From positions 1 to 5,127 of the forward strand of contig SKPT01000160.1 of NCBI GenBank assembly GCA_007119405.1: a DNA stretch of 5,127 nt. The letters are read 5' to 3'. This stretch comes from Phycisphaeraceae bacterium. Lineage in GTDB: Bacteria > Planctomycetota > Phycisphaerae > Phycisphaerales > Phycisphaeraceae. The notes under the pieces were generated by a model that ran no database searches, was not told the origin of the DNA, and was given only the letters and a program-made list of their open reading frames with translations. The first letter of the stretch is position 1. Each line of letters begins with the position of its first letter. Below are positions 1-5,096 of this stretch, piece after piece. A program made the translations under genes and the position numbers.

Positions 1-258
1 GAGGCGCGCCGCCACCCCCGCCGTGCGCAGCGCCGCGGCCAGGACGCGGGCGTGCAGGGCCATGGCGTGGATGCACAACCAGTGGGCCTCGCACTCGTCG
101 AGGTTGACCTGTTGATCGACGGCGCGGACGGTGTCGGCGGCGCCCCCGCCGCCGGTGACGATCGCCGCCGGGCGAGGCAGGTGCGTGGCCAGTCGCTCGA
201 CGAGGCAGGGCATGTCCAGCAGGCTGCCGCCGATCTTGACCACGCACGGCACGTCCAC
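1..258 (-). CDS. Amino acid kinase family protein (COG2054/MfnE-like), N-terminal part, truncated by window edge
   Basis: The reverse strand reads 86 uninterrupted codons from a GTG at 258 to the window edge, so the C-terminal part is missing. What is visible is an amino acid kinase N-terminus: VVKIGGSLL at residues 6-14, with Lys8 as the expected phosphate-binding lysine, and a glycine-rich loop TGGGGAAD at 35-42. A helix with EAHWLCIHAMALHA (57-70) follows. The KxGGS and GGG motifs are general for the aspartokinase/uridylate kinase superfamily. The AHWL helix resembles the COG2054 group, which includes the archaeal methanofuran kinase MfnE and homologues in the tetrahydromethanopterin clusters of methylotrophs and planctomycetes; that link is from memory. 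The start lies one base after the rhodanese stop, with AGAGG about ten bases upstream, which suggests translational coupling. GTG at 252 or 243 could also serve. The family is fairly sure; the exact substrate is inference. Confidence 0.72.
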   Translation of the reverse strand, partial: MDVPCVVKIGGSLLDMPCLVERLATHLPRPAAIVTGGGGAADTVRAVDQQVNLDECEAHWLCIHAMALHARVLAAALRTAGVAARL

Positions 259-259
259 G

Positions 260-667
260 TCAGCCGGCCTCTTGCTCGCGGCGGGCGAGCTCCCACGCCT
301 CGACGCCGCCGGGGAACTGGGCGACGCGGCGATATCCGAGGCGCATCAGCTTCTTGGTCCCCGCCCACGCCAGGCGCGACGGCGGCTCGGGGCCGTACAC
401 GATGATCGCCCGCGCCGCCGCCAGTCGCCGGTCGTCGGCGGCCATCTCCGGCAGAGGCAGATGAATCGCCCCGGGCAGGTGGCCGGCCTCGTACTGCCGC
501 CGGCTGCGCACGTCCACGACGACGACGTCGTCGCGGTCGATCAGCTCGGCGACGTGCTCGGCGGTGACCATCGCCACGTCGCGGTCGCTGACGTGCTTGC
601 CGGGGTTGCACGCGCCGGCCAGGAGCATCAGCAGGGGCAGCATCAGCAGAGGCAGTCGGGTGGGCAT
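260..667 (-). CDS. Rhodanese-like protein with signal peptide, catalytic cysteine absent
   Basis: This 135-residue protein is a single rhodanese domain behind an export signal. Residues 1-19 are a hydrophobic leader (Arg4, then Leu/Met-rich) ending in LAGAC with Cys20. This is a lipobox-like site, though Ala rather than Leu sits at -3, so a lipoprotein is likely but not certain. The domain starts near VTAEHVAELI (34-43). It continues with VDVRSRRQYEAGHLPGAIHL (51-70), the classic CH2A segment, and ends with LGYRRVAQFPGGVEAW (110-125). The active-site loop normally reads VYC followed by five residues. Here it reads IVYGPEPPSR (89-98), with Gly92 where the sulfur-accepting cysteine should be, so sulfurtransferase activity is not expected. 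A sulfate- or phosphate-binding, protein-interaction or structural role is possible, but that is inference. The gene follows the serine hydrolase by 53 bases and is followed by the kinase after one base. No Shine-Dalgarno is visible before the ATG. Internal Met9 or Met14 would shorten the signal. Confidence 0.85.
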   Translation of the reverse strand: MPTRLPLLMLPLLMLLAGACNPGKHVSDRDVAMVTAEHVAELIDRDDVVVVDVRSRRQYEAGHLPGAIHLPLPEMAADDRRLAAARAIIVYGPEPPSRLAWAGTKKLMRLGYRRVAQFPGGVEAWELARREQEAG

Positions 668-720
668 GGTGCGGGCTCGCTCGGGCGGGGGGTCGGCGCG
701 TCAGTGGCAGCCACCATTGT

Positions 721-1830
721 TCACGCCGTGGCCGGCGTTGCAAGGCCCAGGTCTTCATAGACGGCCGCGAGGATCTGCCGCATGCGCCGCTGGTGGGCCG
801 GCTCACCGGGCATGCCGTTGCAGACGATGGCCACGACCAGGCCGTGCGCCGGGTCGGCGAAAGCGATCGAGGACTGGTTGCCCCCGTGGCCGAATGCGGC
901 GTCCGAGGCGTGGGGCCCGAAGCCGTAGGGCACGTCCTGGCCGTGGTGGCTGGAGTTGACCATGAAGCCCAGGCCCCAGTCCATGCGGTGGTTGAAGGTG
1001 TGGTCGTGCATGCTCACGCGCTGCCGCGTGGTCATCATGCGCACGGTCTCGGGGGCCAGCAGCCCGCCGCCGCCGGCGAGCATGGCCTCGTAGAAGCGTG
1101 CCAGCTCGCGCACCGGCCCCAGGGCGTTGCCGCCGGGCCGCGGCTGGGCGAGCCACTCGCGCCGCTCGTAGCCGGCGGGCGCGGGCGGGCTCTGCCGCGT
1201 GTCCATCATCACCATCAGCCGATCGGCCGAGGCCTCGTGCTGCTCGTCGCTCATGCCCAGCGACGACGCGCCCATGCCCACCGGCTCAAAGACGCGCCGG
1301 CGCAGGTAGGCCGGCAGGGGCTCGTCGGCCGCCCGTTGCACCAGCTCGCCAAGGATGTACCAGCTCGTCTGGACGTGGTAGCCGGCCTTTTCGCCCGGCT
1401 CCCAGCCGCGCTCGATCGGCGCCTCGCAGATCCGGGCGATGATCGTGTCCCAGTCGTCGCGGGGCGTGCGGAAGTCGGCCACGCGCACGCCGGCGGTGTG
1501 CGTGAGCAGATGACGCAGCGTGATCCGTCCCTTGCCGCGCTGGCCAAAGTCGGGGATGTACCGCGCGACCGCGGCGTCGAGGTCGAGCCGGCCGGCCTCG
1601 ACCTGCTGCATCGCCGCCACCGCGGTCAGCGGCTTGCCACCGCTGAGCCACAGCGCCAGCGTCTCGTCGGCCATGGCCGTGCCCGGCGCCGCCTCGCCGA
1701 GCAGGATGTCCGCGCCCGCGCCGCCGGCGTAGCCGACGTACCCCTGCACCCCGATGTGCAGGCCGTCCTCCATGCCATCGGCGAGAAGGTCGATGGTCCG
1801 GGCAAGCTCAATGGTCGCGGAGCTGGACAT
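721..1830 (-). CDS. Serine hydrolase, beta-lactamase/DD-peptidase superfamily (class C type)
   Basis: This 369-residue protein of the Beta-lactamase (PF00144-type) family covers class C beta-lactamases, DD-peptidases, esterases and related hydrolases. The nucleophile motif SxxK is Ser63-Gly-Gly-Lys66 within LWLSGGKPLTAVAAMQ. After it come GRLDLDAAVARYIPDF (80-95) and HLLTHTAG (107-114), both typical family blocks. The second motif, usually Tyr-x-Asn, is Tyr151-His-Val153, so the tyrosine base is kept but the asparagine is lost. The third motif is His315-Gly-Gly in FGHGGNQSS, a usual variant of KTG in this family. The FEPVGMGASSLG block (181-192) is also typical. There is no signal peptide, so the enzyme is predicted to be cytoplasmic; this argues against a periplasmic beta-lactamase and favours an esterase or amidase of unknown substrate. 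The ATG at 1830 has no Shine-Dalgarno before it, but the family homology begins soon after it. It is probably the first gene of a unit with the rhodanese and kinase. Confidence 0.88.
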   Translation of the reverse strand: MSSSATIELARTIDLLADGMEDGLHIGVQGYVGYAGGAGADILLGEAAPGTAMADETLALWLSGGKPLTAVAAMQQVEAGRLDLDAAVARYIPDFGQRGKGRITLRHLLTHTAGVRVADFRTPRDDWDTIIARICEAPIERGWEPGEKAGYHVQTSWYILGELVQRAADEPLPAYLRRRVFEPVGMGASSLGMSDEQHEASADRLMVMMDTRQSPPAPAGYERREWLAQPRPGGNALGPVRELARFYEAMLAGGGGLLAPETVRMMTTRQRVSMHDHTFNHRMDWGLGFMVNSSHHGQDVPYGFGPHASDAAFGHGGNQSSIAFADPAHGLVVAIVCNGMPGEPAHQRRMRQILAAVYEDLGLATPATA

Positions 1831-1926
1831 ACGCCAATGGTATCGCCATCAAGGTACGAAGGGGACGAGGCCCCTGCGTGATTGGCCTTTGAATAGTTGG
1901 TTTCACCACGGGGGTGGAGTTACTCA

Positions 1927-2012
1927 GGGTGCCACGGCTTGACCGCGACGCGGCAAGCCGTGCGATCCTCCACAAACGCACGGCCTGCCCTTCGGGACAA
2001 GCCGTGGCACCC
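1927..2012. repeat. 86-base nested inverted repeat made of two head-to-head hairpin units
   Basis: The ends are a perfect 15-base inverted repeat: GGGTGCCACGGCTTG at 1927-1941 and its complement at 1998-2012. Each end is also a hairpin by itself. The left unit pairs CACGGCTTG (1933-1941) with CAAGCCGTG (1954-1962), with a CCGC/GCGG inner stem. The right unit pairs 1979-1987 with 1998-2006 with one mismatch and a CCC-TTC-GGG tip. The two units are homologous in opposite orientation, about 12 bases apart. The element lies in the 280-base non-coding gap between the glycosyltransferase and hydrolase genes, which both read leftward. It has no protein-coding content and no T-run expected of an intrinsic terminator. 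It looks like a BIME or MITE type of intergenic palindrome, with an unpaired GGGTGC 5' of each hairpin. The rest of this gap (1831-1926) shows nothing I can name. Confidence 0.85.
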
Positions 2013-2078
2013 CAGGGCTGGGGGTGAAGTCGACCATTCCAAGGTCAATAGATGCCGGCGAACCTCGAATCCCCGGAT

Positions 2079-2106
2079 CCCAAATTCGAAATCCGAAATC
2101 CGAAAT
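2079..2106. repeat. Short heptanucleotide tandem array (consensus CCGAAAT)
   Basis: Four contiguous seven-base units read CCCAAAT, TCGAAAT, CCGAAAT and CCGAAAT. Weaker related units (CTCGAAT, CCCGGAT) lie just upstream from 2064. The array ends four bases before the glycosyltransferase stop codon at 2111-2113, so it lies immediately 3' of that gene. It is AT-richer than its surroundings. Similar GAAATCC-type arrays, which give spurious ISDFEF-like translations on the opposite strand, are familiar to me from planctomycete intergenic regions. That comparison is from memory. No function can be assigned. Confidence 0.7.
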
Positions 2107-2110
2107 GCGA

Positions 2111-3076
2111 TCACGCCGCCTCGCTGGCCGGCTGGACCTGCCCCCCGCGGCCGGGCGACCAGTGCCGGGCCTGCCTCGCCTCGAGGCGCTGCGTGGCCCG
2201 GGCCTTACCGCGCAGCAGGCAGGCGTGCTGATAGCGGCGCAGGAACCGGCGGAACGCCGCGTCCTCGAGTCGGGGCTCGCCCCGCAGCCAGGCGCGGAGG
2301 TAGCCCCAGCCGGTCGCCAGCGCCCCGAGCAAGCGTGGCGGCTGCGGCACCCGGTACAGCACGCTCGCCGCCATGTACCACGGGCTCGTGCCCATGTAAT
2401 ACTGACCCTGGCCGTGACGCATCCGCCCCTGCCAGACGCTGCACTGGCTGGTGCCCATCGGCCGCAGGTGCACGAATCGGAGCCCCGGCTCGTCGAAGCT
2501 CGCCGCCTGCCAGCCCAGCATCCGGGCGCGGTGGCAGTCGATCCCGTCCCACATCACCTGCCGCACGAACCCGCCGATCTGCTCGAAGCAGGCCCGCCGA
2601 TAGAGCTTGGTCATCCCCGCGCTCATCTCACCGCCCAGCCGTTCGCTGACCAGCCGGCCGGTGCGCGGGTGACGGTAGTACGACACGCCGGAGCAGGTGC
2701 CCAGCCGCGGGTTGGCCTCCATGTGCTCGATCAGGCGCTGGAAGTAGCCGGCCGGCAGCTCCAGGTCCAGGTCGAGCTTGCAGATGTAGTCGAATTGGGC
2801 CGGGTCGATCGTCTCGTAGCCAGCGTAAAATGCGTCGACGACGCCCGGGCCGACGCTGCGTCGGCCACGGTCCTCGCGGCGGATGACGCGGATGAAGCGG
2901 TGGCGCTGGGCGTAGTCGTGCAGGATCGCCGGCGTCGCGTCGCGCGACCCGTCGTCGACGATGATCCACAACGCCGGGGCCAGGCTCTGGCTCACCACGC
3001 TCTCGAGCGTTCGCCGGCAGTGATCCGCCTCGTCGCGGCAGGGGCTGATCAGGCAGTAGCGCCGGGGCGGCTCCAT
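2111..3076 (-). CDS. Glycosyltransferase family 2 protein
   Basis: A 321-residue GT-A fold glycosyltransferase that transfers a sugar from a nucleotide donor. The acceptor is unknown; surface polysaccharide or glycolipid is likely. The N-terminal strand YCLISPCRDEA (7-17) starts the nucleotide-binding domain. IIVDDGSRDAT (38-48) is the GT2 signature with Asp41-Asp42. KLDLDLELP (100-108) carries the metal-binding DxD at Asp102-Asp104. MSAGMTKLYRRACFEQIGGF (151-170) and MWDGIDCHRARMLGW (175-189) match the acceptor-side and catalytic-base region, with Asp177 or Asp180 as candidate base. The C-terminus has a moderately hydrophobic stretch (about 235-265) but no clear set of membrane helices, so the protein is probably cytosolic or peripheral. 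The open frame runs on upstream to 3466 through the repeat element. I choose ATG 3076 because family similarity begins six residues later and the upstream 130 codons read as non-coding. No Shine-Dalgarno is seen. It diverges from miaB. Confidence 0.88.
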   Translation of the reverse strand: MEPPRRYCLISPCRDEADHCRRTLESVVSQSLAPALWIIVDDGSRDATPAILHDYAQRHRFIRVIRREDRGRRSVGPGVVDAFYAGYETIDPAQFDYICKLDLDLELPAGYFQRLIEHMEANPRLGTCSGVSYYRHPRTGRLVSERLGGEMSAGMTKLYRRACFEQIGGFVRQVMWDGIDCHRARMLGWQAASFDEPGLRFVHLRPMGTSQCSVWQGRMRHGQGQYYMGTSPWYMAASVLYRVPQPPRLLGALATGWGYLRAWLRGEPRLEDAAFRRFLRRYQHACLLRGKARATQRLEARQARHWSPGRGGQVQPASEAA

Positions 3077-3111
3077 GGCCGGGCGCTGATGCAAGCGCGG
3101 TGCCAGCGCGG

Positions 3112-3138
3112 GTCGGGGCTTCTCGCAGGGGCCCCGAC
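3112..3138 (-). other. GC-rich hairpin upstream of the glycosyltransferase start
   Basis: GTCGGGGC at 3112-3119 and GCCCCGAC at 3131-3138 form a perfect eight-base stem around an eleven-base loop, ending 36 bases upstream of the glycosyltransferase ATG. If transcription starts further upstream, the hairpin lies in the mRNA leader and could affect translation or early termination. No T-run follows it. In DNA this GC-rich, chance cannot be excluded. Confidence 0.4.
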
Positions 3139-3227
3139 AGCGCGGACAGCGGCAGGCGAGTTGTAGCCGAAGCCCCCGATGTGTCGCCCAATGTTCTGAG
3201 CGTGGCCCCAGGGCATAAGCGTGCCTT

Positions 3228-3367
3228 GGGTGCCACTGGCGGCTTGCCCGCCAGTGCCCGGGCGTACCGAAGCCCACCAACACCAAAGCGGCATCGAGGG
3301 CGAGAAATCGAGATCCCCAGCCGTAAGCGGCCCCGAGGCACTGGCGGACAAGCCGCCAGTGGCACCC
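3228..3367. repeat. 140-base element bounded by 31-base inverted hairpin units (MITE/BIME-like)
   Basis: The left unit at 3228-3258 and the right unit at 3337-3367 are reverse complements at 30 of 31 positions, the one difference being at 3248. Each unit is itself a hairpin. On the left, CACTGGCGG (3234-3242) pairs with CCGCCAGTG around the loop CTTGC. On the right, the same stem surrounds ACAAG. Outside the stems the element begins GGGTGC and ends GCACCC, exactly as in the element at 1927-2012, although the stems differ (ACTGGCGG against ACGGCTTG). The 78-base interior shows no gene. The design suggests a non-autonomous mobile element or a bacterial interspersed mosaic element; a mobilising transposase is not in the window. 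Confidence 0.85.
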
Positions 3368-3385
3368 CCCGCGTGCAGAGCGCGG

Positions 3386-3415
3386 TTGTTCCCGTCCCCG
3401 CGGCGCGTCTATCAT
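3386..3415 (+). promoter_or_regulatory. Weak sigma70-type promoter candidate for miaB
   Basis: TTGTTC at 3386-3391 and TATCAT at 3410-3415 are separated by 18 bases. The -10 box matches TATAAT at five of six positions and the -35 box matches TTGACA at three of six. The expected transcript start near 3421 would leave a leader of about 20 bases before the ATG at 3441 and would exclude the ATG at 3414. The match is modest and is the main sequence argument for the later miaB start. Confidence 0.3.
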
Positions 3416-3440
3416 GAACGGTTTTCGCGACGCCCGCGCC

Positions 3441-5090
3441 ATGACCACCGCCACCCCCCCTGACACTGGAGCCGCCCCCGCGCCCGCGCCGCGGGACGAC
3501 GTCGGCCGCCGGGTCTACCTCGAGACGTTCGGCTGCCAGATGAACGTGCTGGACTCGCAGCTCGTGCGCAGCCAGCTCCAGGCGCTGGGCTACCGCTTCG
3601 TCGACGCCTGGGACCAGGCGGACGTGGTGCTGTACAACACCTGCTCGGTGCGCGCGCACGCCGAGCAGAAGGTGCTGTCGCGCCTGGGCCAGGTGGGCGT
3701 GCACAAGCGGCAGCGGCCGGACGTCGTGCTGGGGGTGATCGGCTGCATGGCCGAGCGCGACGGCCAGGCGATCGCCAGGCGCTACCCGCAGGTCGACGTG
3801 CTGTGCGGCCCCGGCGAGCTGAACAAGCTGCCCATGCTCATCGACAACGCGGTGCGCACGGCCGGGCCCACGCAGGTCGCCCTTCAGGGCAACACCCATC
3901 GCCGCAGCCAGACGCTTGCCGCCGCCGAGGACGAGCTGGAGCGCATCGACCTTTCCCGCAGCTTCGCCCCGGAGGATCAGCTCGCCGCCGGCCGCAGCGC
4001 CTACGTACGCATTACGCGCGGGTGCAACAAGTTCTGCACCTACTGCGTCGTGCCGTTCACCCGCGGCCGCGAGATCCACCGCCCGCCGCAGCACATCCTC
4101 GACGAGTGCCGCCGGCTTGTCGACGCCGGCGTGCGCGAGATCACGTTGCTCGGCCAGACGGTCAACCACTACCACTTCGACCACGCCGCGGCCGTGACGG
4201 CCAACGGCCTGGTGCAGCCGCAGGTCGGCGCGGTCGTCAGGAACGATGGCAACAGCTTCGATGCGCGGGGACTGTCGGCGCAGCGCCAGAGCACTGGGAA
4301 ATCCCGCCCTTCGCATTCGCTCAGGACGGGCGTCAAGTCGCAGGGCGTGACGACGTTTGCGGATCTGTTGGCGCTGATTCATGACGAGCTGCCCGGGCTC
4401 GAGCGCCTGCGCTTTGTCACCAGCTTCCCGCGCGACTTCGGCGACGACATCCTGCGCGTCATGGCCCGGCGCCCGCGCATCTGTCGCTACCTGCACATCC
4501 CCGTCCAGCATGGCTCCGACCGCATCCTCAAGATGATGAACCGGGGGTACACCGTCGAGCAGTACCTGGACCTCGTCGACCGCGTGCGAGCCCACCTGCC
4601 CGACGCGGAGCTGGCCACCGACATCATCTGCGGCTTCCCGACCGAGACCGAAACCGAGCACCACACCACCGCCGGGCTGCTGCGTCGCTGCGGCTTCAAG
4701 AACGCGTTCATCTTCAAGTATTCGCCGCGCCCCGGCACCGCCGCGGCCCAGCGGTTGGCCGACGACGTGCCCGACGCCGTCAAGAAGCGCCGCAACAACG
4801 AGCTGCTGGCCGTGCAGAGCCAGGTCAGCGCGGCCGTGCACGGGAAGTACGTCGGCCGCACGCTGCGCGTCTTCGTCGAGGCGGTCAGCGCCAAGGCGCG
4901 CAAGGCGGGTAACGGCGGGCTCGGCGGCGTGGAGCTGGGCTGGGAGCGGCCCGACGAGGTCACGCAGCTCACCGGGCGCACCGACACGGACCTGATCGTG
5001 ATCCTCGAAGGCTCGTCAGAGCTGATCGGCCGCAGCGTCGACGTCACCATCGACCGCGCCGCGCCGCTGGCGCTTTTCGGGCGCGCGTGA
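3441..5090 (+). CDS. miaB: tRNA (N6-isopentenyladenosine(37)-C2)-methylthiotransferase MiaB, with enlarged radical SAM domain
   Basis: MiaB adds a methylthio group to i6A at position 37 of tRNAs reading UNN codons, using S-adenosylmethionine and two iron-sulfur clusters. From ATG 3441 the protein has 549 residues. The N-terminal UPF0004 domain has the auxiliary-cluster cysteines Cys32 (TFGCQMN), Cys68 (NTCSVR) and Cys102 (IGCMAER). The radical SAM motif CNKFCTYC gives Cys195, Cys199 and Cys202. LGQTVNHY (237-244), RLRFVTSFPRDF (322-333), HIPVQHGSDRIL (352-363) and ICGFPTETETE (396-406) follow. The C-terminal TRAM domain runs from about 471 to 547. NCSVR-type and QHGSD signatures point to MiaB rather than RimO or MtaB. 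It is longer than the roughly 474 residues of E. coli MiaB, mainly through about 40 extra residues between 245 and 303, and it also has a low-complexity Ala/Pro N-terminus. ATG 3414 is in frame and would add nine residues. I prefer 3441 because a -10-like box overlaps 3414. Neither has a Shine-Dalgarno. Confidence 0.95.
   Translation: MTTATPPDTGAAPAPAPRDDVGRRVYLETFGCQMNVLDSQLVRSQLQALGYRFVDAWDQADVVLYNTCSVRAHAEQKVLSRLGQVGVHKRQRPDVVLGVIGCMAERDGQAIARRYPQVDVLCGPGELNKLPMLIDNAVRTAGPTQVALQGNTHRRSQTLAAAEDELERIDLSRSFAPEDQLAAGRSAYVRITRGCNKFCTYCVVPFTRGREIHRPPQHILDECRRLVDAGVREITLLGQTVNHYHFDHAAAVTANGLVQPQVGAVVRNDGNSFDARGLSAQRQSTGKSRPSHSLRTGVKSQGVTTFADLLALIHDELPGLERLRFVTSFPRDFGDDILRVMARRPRICRYLHIPVQHGSDRILKMMNRGYTVEQYLDLVDRVRAHLPDAELATDIICGFPTETETEHHTTAGLLRRCGFKNAFIFKYSPRPGTAAAQRLADDVPDAVKKRRNNELLAVQSQVSAAVHGKYVGRTLRVFVEAVSAKARKAGNGGLGGVELGWERPDEVTQLTGRTDTDLIVILEGSSELIGRSVDVTIDRAAPLALFGRA
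4306..4331 (+). repeat. Extragenic-repeat-like sequence embedded in frame in miaB
   Basis: The stretch starting GCCCTTCGCATTCGCTCAGG and ending ACGGGC resembles the CCCTTCGAC...GCTCAGG family of palindromic repeats common between genes in many bacteria; the comparison is from memory. Its ends GCCC and GGGC pair. It encodes RPSHSLRTG (residues 289-297), similar to the PFDKLRTG-like peptides such repeats give when read through. It lies within the MiaB insertion and keeps the reading frame. Confidence 0.45.
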
Positions 5091-5096
5091 GGCGTT

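Larger units (their letters stand above)
3077..3440. other. Divergent non-coding spacer between glycosyltransferase and miaB
   Basis: About 360 bases without a credible gene separate the two divergent starts at 3076 and 3441. From left to right the spacer holds a GC-rich hairpin (3112-3138), a shorter imperfect hairpin pairing CCCAGGGC at 3207-3214 with GCCTTGGG at 3223-3230, the 140-base composite repeat (3228-3367), and a weak promoter candidate toward miaB. The 3259-3336 interior of the composite element shows no open frame of interest. Promoters for both genes should lie here, but none is convincing on the minus strand. Confidence 0.7.

Noticed and set aside
704..714. Palindrome GTGGCAGCCAC between hydrolase and rhodanese genes as an operator
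   Set aside because: A five-base arm with a one-base centre is expected by chance in DNA this GC-rich, and no regulator is nearby.
793..1881. A 362-codon plus-strand open frame opposite the serine hydrolase
   Set aside because: The opposite strand has clear SxxK and HGG hydrolase motifs. This frame is His/Arg/Ala-rich with no recognisable domain, as expected from antisense of high-GC3 codons.
1927..2012. Intrinsic terminator for the glycosyltransferase transcript
   Set aside because: The hairpins are strong but no T-run follows in the direction of transcription, and the same design recurs upstream of genes at 3228-3367.
1927..2012. CRISPR-like repeat-spacer structure
   Set aside because: There are only two inverted units, not direct repeats with regular spacers, and no cas genes.
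2024..3166. A 380-codon plus-strand open frame opposite the glycosyltransferase
   Set aside because: It is antisense to a gene with DDGS and DxD motifs, starts within the non-coding heptad region, and has no protein family signature.
3077..3466. N-terminal extension of the glycosyltransferase to the ATG at 3466
   Set aside because: The extra 130 codons are translated repeat element and overlap the miaB 5' end. The GT2 domain starts normally just after ATG 3076.
2628..4841. A 737-codon open frame on the minus strand, antisense to miaB and overlapping the glycosyltransferase
   Set aside because: It is a GC-rich antisense shadow. The plus strand encodes an unmistakable MiaB, the translation is Ala/Gly/Arg/Val-rich without family motifs, and it crosses the palindromic repeat element.
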